Below, in pieces: positions 16,114 to 25,227 of a stretch of DNA of 64,000 bases. Under the pieces are notes generated by a model, which did no database searches, was not told the DNA's origin, and saw only the letters and a list, made by a program, of their open reading frames with translations. Every line of letters starts with the position of its first letter. Positions within the stretch are counted from its first letter, which is position 1. Source of the stretch: CBDATA01 sp965215615 (GTDB lineage: Bacteria > Acidobacteriota > Vicinamibacteria > Marinacidobacterales > Marinacidobacteraceae); the NCBI GenBank assembly GCA_965215615.1, contig OZ244068.1, positions 682,001-746,000 of the forward strand, in the 5' to 3' direction. The position numbers and the translations under genes were made by a program.

Positions 16114-16433
16114 TGCGGCGCATCTCCATGCGCGAGGGAGCGGATCTGCCGCTCGACGGGGACATCCTCGGCATCCTCGAAGCGCTCTACCGCGAGATTT
16201 CGGTGCGCAGCCGGTTTCGGAACACCTACGAAGGCATGATGCTCGAGATCCGGCACATCGTGGATTCGATGACCGAGTCGGAGCGTCGCGACTACCTCGT
16301 GGAGAGCCTGTTCCTGAACGTGGTGCGATACGAGAACGAGCGTTTGACCGCCTTTCTCAAGAACGTCGAGACAACGGAAGCCGGGAGTCAGGCCGGGAGT
16401 CAGGCCGGGAGTCAGGAAGGCCCGGATCGCTGA
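16113..16433 (+). CDS. Uncharacterised protein coupled to the sigma/STAS pair
   Basis: A 106-residue soluble protein that I do not recognise. It is acidic and helical in appearance (LDGDILGILEALYREISVRSRF, MMLEIRHIVDSMTESERRDYLVES). It has no signal peptide, cysteine or membrane segment. The C-terminus has GSQA repeats encoded by a 12-bp tandem repeat. ATG 16113 shares a base with the STAS stop, and GGGAAGG lies upstream. Position suggests a partner of the STAS/sigma module, perhaps in the place of an anti-sigma factor. That is inference only. Confidence 0.7.
   Translation: MRRISMREGADLPLDGDILGILEALYREISVRSRFRNTYEGMMLEIRHIVDSMTESERRDYLVESLFLNVVRYENERLTAFLKNVETTEAGSQAGSQAGSQEGPDR
16380..16415 (+). 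repeat. 12-bp tandem repeat, three copies
   Basis: The unit GCCGGGAGTCAG occurs three times in exact tandem inside the C-terminal coding part of the small gene at 16113-16433, encoding an A-G-S-Q repeat. Being 12 bases, changes in copy number keep the frame. Confidence 0.95.
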
Positions 16434-16434
16434 T

Positions 16435-16815
16435 ATGCGCGGCATCCTCGCAGGACTCTTCTTTCTCGTCGCCGTCGCGTCCACTTCCGGGCAGCCGGGG
16501 CCGCGGCTCGAAATCGAACCGGGCGAATGGGATTTCGGAAACGCGGGGCCCGGAGAAATGCTGGTCCACGAGTTCACGCTCCGCAATACCGGGGGCCGGG
16601 AGCTCGAGATCGGTCGGATCGCAAGCGCATGCAGTTGCATCGCGACGCTGGTCGGGAGCCGGACGGTTCCGCCGGATGCCGGGACAACGCTTCGGGTCAC
16701 GCTCGAAACCGGCTCCTATCGCGGGGTGGTCGAACGCTGGGTGACGATCCGTTCGAACGACTCGCGGGGGTCGCGGCGCCTCATGGTCCGCGTCTATGTC
16801 GAGGCGATCAGGTAG
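16435..16815 (+). CDS. DUF1573 secreted protein
   Basis: A 126-residue protein with a signal peptide (MRGILAGLFFLVAVASTSG). One DUF1573 immunoglobulin-like domain shows the typical WDFGNAGPGEMLVHEFTLRNTGGRELEIGRIASACSC. Molecular function in the family is unknown. It starts one base after the preceding stop. Its 3' end overlaps the end of the opposing DUF2752 gene by 22 bp. Confidence 0.85.
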   Translation: MRGILAGLFFLVAVASTSGQPGPRLEIEPGEWDFGNAGPGEMLVHEFTLRNTGGRELEIGRIASACSCIATLVGSRTVPPDAGTTLRVTLETGSYRGVVERWVTIRSNDSRGSRRLMVRVYVEAIR

Positions 16816-17195
16816 ATCCAGTTGATTCCGAGCCCGGCGAGCGCGAGGAAGAGGAGAGGCCGCTCCCGCCGGGGAGACAGCCAGGGTGGCTCCTTGCCGA
16901 GCAGCAGCAGGATTCCGGTGAGCAGCGCCGCGAAAAAACCGGCGGAGACCAGCGGGTTGAGCGAGAACGCTTCCGGGATCTCTCCGCGGGAGAGCGCGGC
17001 GGTCGCCCGGGTGCCGAAGCAGAGCGGGCAGGGCAGCCCGGTGATCGCCCGGAATCCGCAGAACGGAAAGGAAAGCCGGTCGAGCCCGAAGGTGCCGACG
17101 ACGACCAGGAGCCCCGAGACGAGCCCGAGGATGGTGCCGCCCCGGAGACGACGTTCCCGCGGCCGATCGGGAATCCGGTTTGGCAATTCGCTCAT
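16794..17195 (-). CDS. DUF2752 membrane protein
   Basis: A small membrane protein of about 133 residues. The family core is FPFCGFRAITGLPCPLCFGTRATAALSRGEIPEAFSLNPL, with a conserved CPxC-like motif. Membrane segments lie near LGLVSGLLVVVGTFGL, LVSAGFFAALLTGILLLL and LLFLALAGLGINWIYLI. Function is unknown. I chose ATG 17195; ATG 17204 is also possible. It converges on the DUF1573 gene and lies back to back with parC. Confidence 0.82.
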   Translation of the reverse strand: MSELPNRIPDRPRERRLRGGTILGLVSGLLVVVGTFGLDRLSFPFCGFRAITGLPCPLCFGTRATAALSRGEIPEAFSLNPLVSAGFFAALLTGILLLLGKEPPWLSPRRERPLLFLALAGLGINWIYLIAST

Positions 17196-17235
17196 GGCCC
17201 CCATTGTGTCGCGCCCCGCACTCTCCTGTTGAATC

Positions 17236-19533
17236 GTGCCTCCGAAAAGCTCCACCCCCCGGGATCTCGAAGAAGTCGCCGGCGGTCGCTACCGCACCTA
17301 CGCGCTCTCGGTCATCGGCAGCCGGGCGCTCCCCGACGTTCGCGACGGCCTGAAGCCGGTCCAGCGCCGCATCCTCGCCACCATGTGGGGCCAGCGACTC
17401 ACCGCGTCCGGCCGGTTCCGCAAGTGCGCCAAGGTCGTCGGGGATGTCATGGGGGCGCTGCACCCGCACGGCGACTCTTCGATCTACGAAGCGCTGGTGC
17501 GGCTGGCCCAGCCCTTCTCCTCACGGGTTCCCCTGATCGAGGGTGCCGGCAACTTCGGGTCGCTCGACGGCGATCCGGCGGCTGCCATGCGGTACACCGA
17601 GTGCCGTCTGACTCCGGCGGCCGAAGACGTGCTCGGCGACCTCGGCCCGGAGATCGTTCCGCACCGGCCCAGTTACGACGGGGCACGGCTCGAGCCGGTG
17701 GTGCTGCCCACCCGGCTCCCGCTGCTGCTTCTGAACGGCTCCATCGGGATCGCGGTGGGGGTCGCGACCAGCATCCCGCCTCACAACCCGGTCGAACTGC
17801 TCGACGGCCTCATCGCGCTCGGTGACGATCCGGAACTCGACGGAGCGCGGCTCGCGAAGCGGATTCCGGGGCCGGATTTTCCGACCGGCGGGGCGATCTT
17901 CGAGTCGAAGGAGCGACTGCGGGAAATCCAGGAGACCGGGCGCGGGGCGATCAGGATTCGCGGGGAAGTCCGGGAAGCGGGCGCGCGCCGCAACATCCGC
18001 ACCCTCCACATCACTTCGATCCCCTACGGTGTGGACAAGTCCGAACTCGTGGAGCGGCTTGCGGAGCTCGTCGGAGACCGGGCGCTCTCGCCGCTTCTCG
18101 ACGTGCGGGATCTCTCCACCGACGACGTGCGGATCCAGCTCGAAATCCGTCGGGATGCCGATCCGCAGCAGGTTCTGGAGTTCCTCTATCGGCGCACCCC
18201 GTTGATGGCGTCCTTTCCGGTGAATCTCACCTGCCTGCGTCCGGGTCGGGTCGAATCCGGCGTTCCGGAGCGGGCCGGGCTCAGGACGCTGCTCCTCGAT
18301 TTTCTGGCCTTTCGCGGCCAGGTGGTCCGAAGCCGCGCCGCGGAAGAGCGTCGGCGAATCCGGAAACGACTCCACGTGCTCGACGGGTTCGCGCAGACCT
18401 TCGATGCCCTGGACCGCATCCTCGAAATCGTGCGCGGTTCCGATGGAAAGGCCGATGCCGCCCGCCGCATCCGGGCGGAGCTTCCGCTCGACGAAGAGCA
18501 GACCGAGGCCATTCTCGAACTCCGCATCTACCGGCTGGCCCGCCTGGAGATTCGACTCATCCGCGAAGAGATCGAGAAGCGGAGCGGGCGGCTCGCCGAG
18601 CTCGATGCGCTCCTCGAAAATCCGGAGGCCGTCCGGGCGAAGGTCCGGGAGGAGCTCGTGGAGCTTCGGGAGCGTTATCGCGGGCTCGAGCCGCGCCGGA
18701 CCCGGATCGAGGATCCCGAGGGAGTTCCCGAACTCGACGAAGACGAGCTGATGGCGGACGAGGATACGGTCGTGATCCTCAGTCGGGACGGCTGGCTGAA
18801 GCGCCAGCGGGACGTGAAGAAAGGTGCGCCACGGATGCGCGAGGGAGACGAGGTGCTCGCCTACGCTGCGGGAAGCACCCGGGCCCCCCTCGTTCTCTTC
18901 TCTTCGCTCGGGTTCGCCTACACCATCCGGATCGCCCAGGTTCCCGCGACCTCGGGGTACGGAACGCCGGTCCAGACGCTCGTCCAGATGCGCGACGGGG
19001 AGTCCATCGTCAGCATGTTGAGCCTCGACCCCCGGCTCGTCGGGGATCTGGACGACCAAAGCGGAGAGGCGCTTCCCGCGCACGCGCTCGCCCTGACGCG
19101 GGCCGGCCAGGCGCTTCGCTTCCTGCTCGCCCCGCTGCGCGAAACTTCGAGGCGCAGTGGACGGACGGTCGCGCGTTTCCGCAAGGGGGACTCGCTTCTC
19201 GGAGTGGTGCCGACCGAAGGCGAAGAGAGCCTGATCCTCGTGACCAGGAAGGGGCGGGTGCTCGTGACTGCGGTCGAAGAGGTGAACCTGCTGACCGGTC
19301 CCGGGCTCGGTGTCCGGGCGATCCGGCTGGCCCCGCGGGACGAAGTGCTCGGGTTCCGGGTCGCAAAACGCAACGAATCGTTGGTCGCCCTGACTCCGGG
19401 CGGTCAGCGACGGCACATCTCCGAGGCCCGCTTCCCGGCGAGCACCCGGGGCCGCACGGGGCAACTCGTCAACCGGGCTGGCTTCGAGCGGGTGGAATCC
19501 GAACCCGAAGTTCCGGAGCTTCCGGCGGCGTGA
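17236..19533 (+). CDS. parC: DNA topoisomerase IV subunit A
   Basis: A 765-residue type IIA topoisomerase A subunit, which cuts and rejoins DNA to unlink chromosomes. The quinolone-region block HPHGDSSIYEALVRLAQPFS and the catalytic tyrosine in AAAMRYTECRL are present. A C-terminal domain with repeated blades follows from about residue 500. No GyrA-box (QRRGGKG-like) is seen in the tail, and the partner looks ParE-like, so ParC is preferred over GyrA. The start is GTG 17236. The stop overlaps the parE start (GTGA). Confidence 0.88.
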   Translation: MPPKSSTPRDLEEVAGGRYRTYALSVIGSRALPDVRDGLKPVQRRILATMWGQRLTASGRFRKCAKVVGDVMGALHPHGDSSIYEALVRLAQPFSSRVPLIEGAGNFGSLDGDPAAAMRYTECRLTPAAEDVLGDLGPEIVPHRPSYDGARLEPVVLPTRLPLLLLNGSIGIAVGVATSIPPHNPVELLDGLIALGDDPELDGARLAKRIPGPDFPTGGAIFESKERLREIQETGRGAIRIRGEVREAGARRNIRTLHITSIPYGVDKSELVERLAELVGDRALSPLLDVRDLSTDDVRIQLEIRRDADPQQVLEFLYRRTPLMASFPVNLTCLRPGRVESGVPERAGLRTLLLDFLAFRGQVVRSRAAEERRRIRKRLHVLDGFAQTFDALDRILEIVRGSDGKADAARRIRAELPLDEEQTEAILELRIYRLARLEIRLIREEIEKRSGRLAELDALLENPEAVRAKVREELVELRERYRGLEPRRTRIEDPEGVPELDEDELMADEDTVVILSRDGWLKRQRDVKKGAPRMREGDEVLAYAAGSTRAPLVLFSSLGFAYTIRIAQVPATSGYGTPVQTLVQMRDGESIVSMLSLDPRLVGDLDDQSGEALPAHALALTRAGQALRFLLAPLRETSRRSGRTVARFRKGDSLLGVVPTEGEESLILVTRKGRVLVTAVEEVNLLTGPGLGVRAIRLAPRDEVLGFRVAKRNESLVALTPGGQRRHISEARFPASTRGRTGQLVNRAGFERVESEPEVPELPAA

Positions 19534-21446
19534 CTCCTTCGCGTGGCGCGTACGACGCGAGCGCCATCACCGTCCTCGAGGGGCTGGACCCGGTCCGCAA
19601 GCGGCCGGCGATGTATATCGGAGGCGTGGATTCCGGCGGACTCCACCATCTCGTCTGGGAGATTCTCGACAACGGCGTGGACGAGGCGATGAACGGCCAC
19701 GCCACGAATATCGAGGTGGTGCTCGGGAAGGACGGTTCGGTCAGCGTCGAGGACGACGGAAGGGGCATTCCGGTGGACCGGCACGAATCCGGGAAGCCGG
19801 CGCTCGAAGTGATCCTCACCACCCTCCACGCCGGAGGCAAGTTCGACCACGGGACGTATCGCGCCGCCGGCGGCCTTCATGGAGTCGGCGCTTCGGTCGT
19901 CAACGCGCTCAGCCAGTGGCTTCGGGCTTCGGTGAAGCGGGACCGCCGGAAGTGGGTCATGGAGTTCGTCCGGGGGGCACCCGAAGGCAGGCTCAAGGCG
20001 CGCGGCGCGGCGAGCGGAACCGGCACCTGTATCCAGTTCCTCCCCGATCCGACGATCTTTCCGGAGACCCGGTTCGATCCGAAGCGGATCGCGGCCCGGC
20101 TTCGGGAATCGGCCTTCTTGCATCGCGGAGTGCGGTTCCGGTTCCGCGACGAGGAGTCCGGCGCGGCGGAGGAGTGGAAAGAGGATCGCGGCCTCGCTGC
20201 TTTCGCGGAGGCGCGGATCGCGGCGGAAAAGCTGACCCTCGCCCACGAATCGGTCTTCGAGATGCGCCGCGAGGATTTCCTGCCGGGGGCCCGGATGGAA
20301 CTGGCGCTCGGCTGGACCGAGGCCCCGCGGGAAAACTTCCGGAGCTTCGTGAACGGCATCCCCACCGCTTCCGGCGGGTCGCACGAGGCCGGGTTGCGGG
20401 AGGGGATGGCGCGGGCGGTGCGCGGGTATATCGAATCCCACTCGCTCGCACCGCGCGGTCTCTCGGTGGCGGCGGAGGATGTCCGCGAGGGAGTGATCGC
20501 CATCCTCAGCGTGTTCCTTCCCGATCCGCAGTTCCAGGGCCAGACCAAGGACCGCCTGAACAATCCGGAAGTGCGGTCCCCGCTCGATGGCGCGGTGCGG
20601 CTCGAACTCGAACGCTGGCTCCACCAGGCACCCTCAGCCGCCGAGCGCATCGTCGGCCGGGTGCTGCTCGCAGCCCGTGCGCGGGAGGCATCGCGCGCGG
20701 CCTCCGCCGCCGTGTCGCGCCGGCCGGAAAAGCGGGGGCGGGCGGTGCTTCCCGGAAAGCTCAGCGACGCGGCGCTTCGGGATCCGGAGACCACCGAGCT
20801 CTTTCTGGTGGAGGGCGATTCGGCGGGAGGGTCCGCGAAGCAGGCGCGCGACCGGATGCGGCAGGCGGTGTTGCCGCTGCGCGGAAAGATCCTGAACGCG
20901 GCCCAGGCCACCGCGTCCCGGGTCGCCTCCAATCGGGAGCTGGAGGACATCGCGCTCGCCCTCGGCTGCGGGGTCGGCGACCAGTGCGACCCGGCCCGGT
21001 TGCGGTACCGGCGGGTGATCCTGCTGGCCGATGCCGATGCCGACGGCCACCACATCACCACCCTGCTGCTGGCCTATTTCGTGAAATTCATGCTGCCGCT
21101 GATCGAGGCGGGCCGCATCCACGTGGCCGAACCGCCCCTTTACCGGATCGAGACCGGCGACGGGGTGGAATGGGTCTCGGACGACGCGGCCCGGGACGGG
21201 GTTCTCTCCCGGCTCCCGAAGAGCGCGAAGCCGGTCATCACCCGCTTCAAGGGGCTCGGGGAAATGCAGCCGGCGGCGCTTTGGGAGACCACCCTGAACC
21301 CCGAGACCCGCCGGCTGATCCGGGTCCGGATTCCGGAAGCGACCGACCCCGACGCCTACGTCACCGCCCTGATGGGCAAGGATCCGACGGTCCGCAAACA
21401 GCTCATCGGCGAAGGCGCACCGGACCCGGACGCTCTCGATATCTGA
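19530..21446 (+). CDS. parE: DNA topoisomerase IV subunit B
   Basis: The 638-residue ATPase subunit paired with ParC. It has the GHKL ATP site (EILDNGVDEAMNG and DDGRGIPVD), GGLHGVGASVVNALS, and the TOPRIM domain VEGDSAGGSAKQARDRMRQA with DADADGHHITTLLLAYF. KQARDR and the absence of a GyrB-type insert favour ParE. The GTG at 19530 overlaps parC by four bases, so the subunits are translationally coupled. The C-terminal FKGLGEMQPAALWETT motif is intact. Confidence 0.88.
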   Translation: MTPSRGAYDASAITVLEGLDPVRKRPAMYIGGVDSGGLHHLVWEILDNGVDEAMNGHATNIEVVLGKDGSVSVEDDGRGIPVDRHESGKPALEVILTTLHAGGKFDHGTYRAAGGLHGVGASVVNALSQWLRASVKRDRRKWVMEFVRGAPEGRLKARGAASGTGTCIQFLPDPTIFPETRFDPKRIAARLRESAFLHRGVRFRFRDEESGAAEEWKEDRGLAAFAEARIAAEKLTLAHESVFEMRREDFLPGARMELALGWTEAPRENFRSFVNGIPTASGGSHEAGLREGMARAVRGYIESHSLAPRGLSVAAEDVREGVIAILSVFLPDPQFQGQTKDRLNNPEVRSPLDGAVRLELERWLHQAPSAAERIVGRVLLAARAREASRAASAAVSRRPEKRGRAVLPGKLSDAALRDPETTELFLVEGDSAGGSAKQARDRMRQAVLPLRGKILNAAQATASRVASNRELEDIALALGCGVGDQCDPARLRYRRVILLADADADGHHITTLLLAYFVKFMLPLIEAGRIHVAEPPLYRIETGDGVEWVSDDAARDGVLSRLPKSAKPVITRFKGLGEMQPAALWETTLNPETRRLIRVRIPEATDPDAYVTALMGKDPTVRKQLIGEGAPDPDALDI

Positions 21447-21581
21447 CCCCCCCGCCGGGCGCTTCCCATTACCCCGTCCAGAAGATCGGCGTCCCTTGGC
21501 CGATGGCATCATCCGGGACGGGATTGCGGTGGGGACGGTGGTAGGATGCGAGTTCGTTCCTCCTGGGAGTGTGCAAACGTC

Positions 21582-21815
21582 ATGGCTGTAATGCTGGAAC
21601 TGCCGGAAGATCTTGAGAGAGAGGTCGAGAAGGCTGGTCTTCTCGCTCCGGACGCTATTTTTCGGGAACGGCTCCGCCGGTTTCACCTCGGGGAGCTGCT
21701 GAAGGATGCCCGGGAAATGGCAGCAGACAACATCCCACCCATGAAGATGGAGGAGATCCAGGCAGAAGTGGACGCAGTCCGCGCCGAAAGACGGCGGCGT
21801 GCGACTGGTTCTTGA
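21582..21815 (+). CDS. Probable antitoxin of a PIN-type toxin-antitoxin pair
   Basis: A short soluble protein (77 residues) starting MAVMLELPEDLEREVEKAGLL, with a charged helical tail EEIQAEVDAVRAERRRR. This size and layout are common in antitoxins paired with PIN toxins. The ATG at 21582 is preferred over the upstream start; GGGAG lies about 12 bases before it. It overlaps the toxin frame by 17 bases. I do not recognise the DNA-binding fold, so the call leans on the neighbour. Confidence 0.65.
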   Translation: MAVMLELPEDLEREVEKAGLLAPDAIFRERLRRFHLGELLKDAREMAADNIPPMKMEEIQAEVDAVRAERRRRATGS

Positions 21816-22241
21816 AACCAGCACGGTCGTCTCCGGTCTGCTCTGGGGCGGAAACCCGCAGCGGATACTTGAACTTGCGGACGATCCACGGGTCACGTTG
21901 GTCACGAGCCGCGCCCCCTGATGGCCGAACTCGTCGAGGTCCTGAGCAGGCCGAAATTCCGGCCGAGGTTTCGGCAACGCCGGAAGACTCCCCTCCCGTT
22001 CGCGGCCCGGTACGCCCTGGCTTCGGAGTTCGTCGCCCTGAAATCCGTCCCGCGGACCGTTCCGTCAGATCCTGACGATGATGTCGTAGTCGCCACCGCA
22101 ATCTCGGCCGGGGCAGACGTGACCGTGAGTGGGGACAGAGACCTGCTGGAGCTGCATCCCTATCGCGGGATGCAGATTCTCAACGCGACGGACGCGGTTC
22201 GGCACGTGAGGCTGGCGCTCGGCAAGTGGGCCGAGGCGTGA
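21799..22241 (+). pseudogene. PIN-domain toxin, frameshifted
   Basis: Frame one (GTG 21799 to TGA 21919-21921) reads VRLVLETSTVVSGLLWGGNP and then LVTSRAP. Frame two starts at ATG 21921 and continues MAELVEVLSRPKFR, DPDDDVVVATAISAGADVTVSGDRDLLEL. Together they make one PIN endoribonuclease. The break lies at a run of five C (21914-21918); removing two C joins the frames as SRALMAEL. The second aspartate position is N-terminal serine/threonine (ETST) instead of the usual DTN, so catalysis may be lost anyway. A TGATG overlap could allow reinitiation. Confidence 0.78.
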
Positions 22242-22265
22242 AGAACGAGAACGGCGCTCGCGGGG

Positions 22266-22514
22266 GTGGTGGATGGGTTCCCGGAAAAGCCCGAGAATCT
22301 GGTAGAGGGGCTCGAGTTCGACCATGTGATCCTCGCCAGCGTGAACGATGGCCTGATTCCTCGCACCCGCGCTGCGGCAAGTGACGGCGCGGAGCGGGAG
22401 AAGGCGGAGACGCTCGGGCGTTCGCTCCTCCATGTCGCGGCGACCCGCGCGAGGAAGGAACTCCTGATCCTGAGCTACGGAAAGCCGAGCCCGTTCCTGC
22501 CGGCTGGCGATTGA
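22266..22514 (+). pseudogene. Remnant of a UvrD/Rep-type helicase C-terminus
   Basis: The 82-codon frame contains GLEFDHVILASVNDGLIPRT and LLHVAATRARKELLILSYG. These match motif V and motif VI of superfamily 1 helicases, joined by a shortened spacer. No motifs I-IV lie upstream; the preceding DNA is the toxin gene. It is therefore a fragment, probably left after a deletion or transfer event. There is no evidence that it is expressed. Confidence 0.75.
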
Positions 22515-22618
22515 TCGGAGCTGGCCATGCTTTTCAGCCGGGTGGAGTAGTACCGGGGCCGGGGCGGTATTCTCGGCAGCCACGGGGCGGCTCTTTCGCC
22601 CCCGCGAGGAGAGATCTG

Positions 22619-25216
22619 ATGCAAGCATGCGTTGCCGCGTTCACTGCGGCCATCCTGTTTTTTTCGGCTTCGCTTTCTGCGGCGCAGCAGATGCCCGCGC
22701 CGCGGATCAGCGAGGGGGGCGCGGGGAGCTATCCGGCGGCGCGCCACGGCGGGAACTACATGCACAACTACTACTTCCCGCCCGCGCCGAGCAGCACCCC
22801 CTGGGCACCGGCGTGGTCGCCCGACGGCGAAAGCATCGCGGTGGCCATGTCGGGGTCCATCTGGCGGGTAGATCCGGACACCGGAATCGCGGACGAACTG
22901 ACCGCGGGCCCCGGCTACCACTCGCTCCCGACCTGGTCTCCGGACGGCCGCTTCCTCGTTTATACGGATGACGACAACGGCCGGAACATCGGCCTCGGGA
23001 TCGTGGATCTCGAGACCGGCGTGAGCCGGACCCTGCTGGGCGACGAGCACCTGTACGTGGACCCTGTTTTCTCTCCGGACGGGACGCGCCTCGCGTACGT
23101 TTCGACCAAGCCGAACGGGTACTTCAACGTCCATGTGCGGGAGTTCCGGAACGGAGAACTCGGCGAGAGCGAGATCGCGCTCACCCGCGACGAAAACTAC
23201 GGCAAGGACCGCCTCTACTTCGGTCCGTGGGACATGCACATCACCCCGGCCTGGATGCCGGATTCGCGGGAGCTGCTGATGGTCTCGAACCACGAAGTCC
23301 CGCTCGGCTCCGGGAACGTGTTGCGGACACCGCTCGCTGCCGACGGGTTCGACGAGGCGGTCACGGTGCTGAGCGAGCAGTCGCTCTACCGGACCCGGCC
23401 GGACGTGTCGCTCGACGGGAAGCGGTTCGTGTATTCCTCGACCGCCGGTGCGGCCGATCAGTTCTCGAATCTCTATGTGCAGCCCACCGACGGGGGCTCG
23501 CCCTACAAGCTCACCTTTTTCGAGCACGATGCCTTCCACCCGCGCTGGTCTCCCGACGGCGAGTGGATCGCCTACATCGATAACGAGGGCGGGCTGCCGC
23601 AGCTCGCGCTCCTCGAAACCTACGGCGGCAAGCGGCGGGTCGTCCGGATCACCCGGCGCAACTGGCGGCGGCCGATGGGAGTAGCGAACGTGCGGACCGT
23701 GGACGATGCCACCGGAGAGCCGGTCGCGACCCGGATCCACCTGCGTGCCGCCGACGGCCGCTTCTATGCCCCGACCGATGCCTTCGCCCGGCTCGGGGGT
23801 GCCCGCGAACACTCCTTCCACCAGGCCGGGAGCTTCCGGCTGGAAGTTCCGGCGGGCGGCCTCGAAGTCCAGGCGGTGCGCGGTTTCGAGTACGAACCGG
23901 TGAGCGCCGGGGTCGAGATCACCGAGGGCGATGTCACCGAACTGACCCTGCGGCTGCCCCGGATCACCGACATGGCGGCGAAGGGCTGGATCAGCGGAAC
24001 CACCCACATCCACATGAACTACGCCGGGAACCTCCACAACACTCTCGAAAACCTGATGTTCATGTCCGCTGCCGAGGATCAGGATGTCGTTCTGGAGCAG
24101 GTCGCCAACAAGGACAACCGGATTCTCGACTATCAGTTCTTCGTTCCCGGTGGTGGAGCCCACCCGCTCTCGACCGACGAGATGCTGCTGGTGGTGGGGC
24201 AGGAGTACCGGCCGCCGTTCTACGGACACGTGTTCTTCTTCGGGCTGGAAGAACACCTGATCTCCCCGTACCTGACCGGCTACGAAGGGACCGGAGTCGA
24301 GAGCCTGTACCCCTCCAATACGGACATGTTCCGGAAGGCGAAGGCCCAGGGGGCGACGGTCGCCTACGTGCACGCCTTCTTCGGTGAGAACGACCCGCTG
24401 GTCGCCGCCGACGGAGGCCCGGGGCAGCTCGGCGGTGCCAAGGGATACATGGTGGATGCGGCGCTCGGGACCACCGACGCGGTGGAATGGTCGGACTCCT
24501 CGCGCGCCGGGTTCTTCCCGTGGTACGCCACTCTCAACAACGGCCTCCGGGTGAGCGCGGTGGGCGGCGAGGACTCGATCAGCGATCTGCAGCGTTCGAA
24601 GCTGGTGGGAGCCCTTCGCACCTATGTGCATACCGGCGAGAAGGGGCTCGACCTCGATGCCTTCCTCGGCGGGATACGCGCCGGGCGCGCCTTCGTGAGT
24701 TGCGGGCCGCTGCTGGACTTCCGGGTTGAAGGTCGCCTCCCGGGTGACGAAATCCGGCTTCCCGAGACGGGCGGTGAAATCGAGTGGAGCGCCTGGATCC
24801 GGTCTCCCACTCCGCTCGAACGGGCGTGGGTGGTTTCAGGAGGCGAGGATCTCGCGGAGATCGCGCTCTCGGAGGATCGTCGTTCGGGTCGGGCGACCGG
24901 GACGGTGCGGATGGAGGCGAGTGGCTGGCTGATCCTGCGCGCCGAGGGTTCGCCGGAGGAGCGCCGCCCTCTCGATTGCAACTACGCCCAGGCGTTCACC
25001 AACCCGGTGTGGGTCATGGCCGGCGACCAGCCGGTTCGGAGTGCGGCGGCGGCCCGCTATTCCATGCGCTGGATCGACCGGCTTCGGGAAATGGCCGAAG
25101 CGTGGGAGTACTGGCGCTCCGATGCCGAAAAGGCGCACGTGTTCGCTCAGTTCGACGAGGCCCGGGCGATCTACGAGGGCTTTCTGGCCGAAGCGGAGGC
25201 GATGGGGAGGGAATGA
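22619..25216 (+). CDS. Secreted TolB-like propeller protein with CehA/McbA-type metallohydrolase domain
   Basis: An 865-residue exported protein. The signal peptide (MQACVAAFTAAILFFSASLSAAQ) is followed by PD40/TolB-type beta-propeller repeats (WSPDGESIAV, FSPDGTRLAY, WSPDGEWIAY) to about residue 345. A small beta domain leads to a PHP-like hydrolase region beginning GWISGTTHIHMNY (H463, H465). CehA/McbA relatives hydrolyse carbaryl-type esters, but most are uncharacterised. ATG 22619 was chosen because it gives a clean signal peptide after AGGAGAG. It ends before a bidirectional terminator. The physiological substrate is unknown. Confidence 0.82.
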   Translation: MQACVAAFTAAILFFSASLSAAQQMPAPRISEGGAGSYPAARHGGNYMHNYYFPPAPSSTPWAPAWSPDGESIAVAMSGSIWRVDPDTGIADELTAGPGYHSLPTWSPDGRFLVYTDDDNGRNIGLGIVDLETGVSRTLLGDEHLYVDPVFSPDGTRLAYVSTKPNGYFNVHVREFRNGELGESEIALTRDENYGKDRLYFGPWDMHITPAWMPDSRELLMVSNHEVPLGSGNVLRTPLAADGFDEAVTVLSEQSLYRTRPDVSLDGKRFVYSSTAGAADQFSNLYVQPTDGGSPYKLTFFEHDAFHPRWSPDGEWIAYIDNEGGLPQLALLETYGGKRRVVRITRRNWRRPMGVANVRTVDDATGEPVATRIHLRAADGRFYAPTDAFARLGGAREHSFHQAGSFRLEVPAGGLEVQAVRGFEYEPVSAGVEITEGDVTELTLRLPRITDMAAKGWISGTTHIHMNYAGNLHNTLENLMFMSAAEDQDVVLEQVANKDNRILDYQFFVPGGGAHPLSTDEMLLVVGQEYRPPFYGHVFFFGLEEHLISPYLTGYEGTGVESLYPSNTDMFRKAKAQGATVAYVHAFFGENDPLVAADGGPGQLGGAKGYMVDAALGTTDAVEWSDSSRAGFFPWYATLNNGLRVSAVGGEDSISDLQRSKLVGALRTYVHTGEKGLDLDAFLGGIRAGRAFVSCGPLLDFRVEGRLPGDEIRLPETGGEIEWSAWIRSPTPLERAWVVSGGEDLAEIALSEDRRSGRATGTVRMEASGWLILRAEGSPEERRPLDCNYAQAFTNPVWVMAGDQPVRSAAAARYSMRWIDRLREMAEAWEYWRSDAEKAHVFAQFDEARAIYEGFLAEAEAMGRE

Positions 25217-25227
25217 ACGAGTCTTTT

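Noticed and set aside
17521..19464. 647-codon minus-strand frame opposite parC
   Set aside because: Antisense to intact topoisomerase motifs and without any recognisable domain.
17236..21446. gyrA-gyrB instead of parC-parE
   Set aside because: No GyrA-box is visible, and the B subunit has ParE-like KQARDR and DADADGHH blocks. A genome-wide check for a second pair would settle it.
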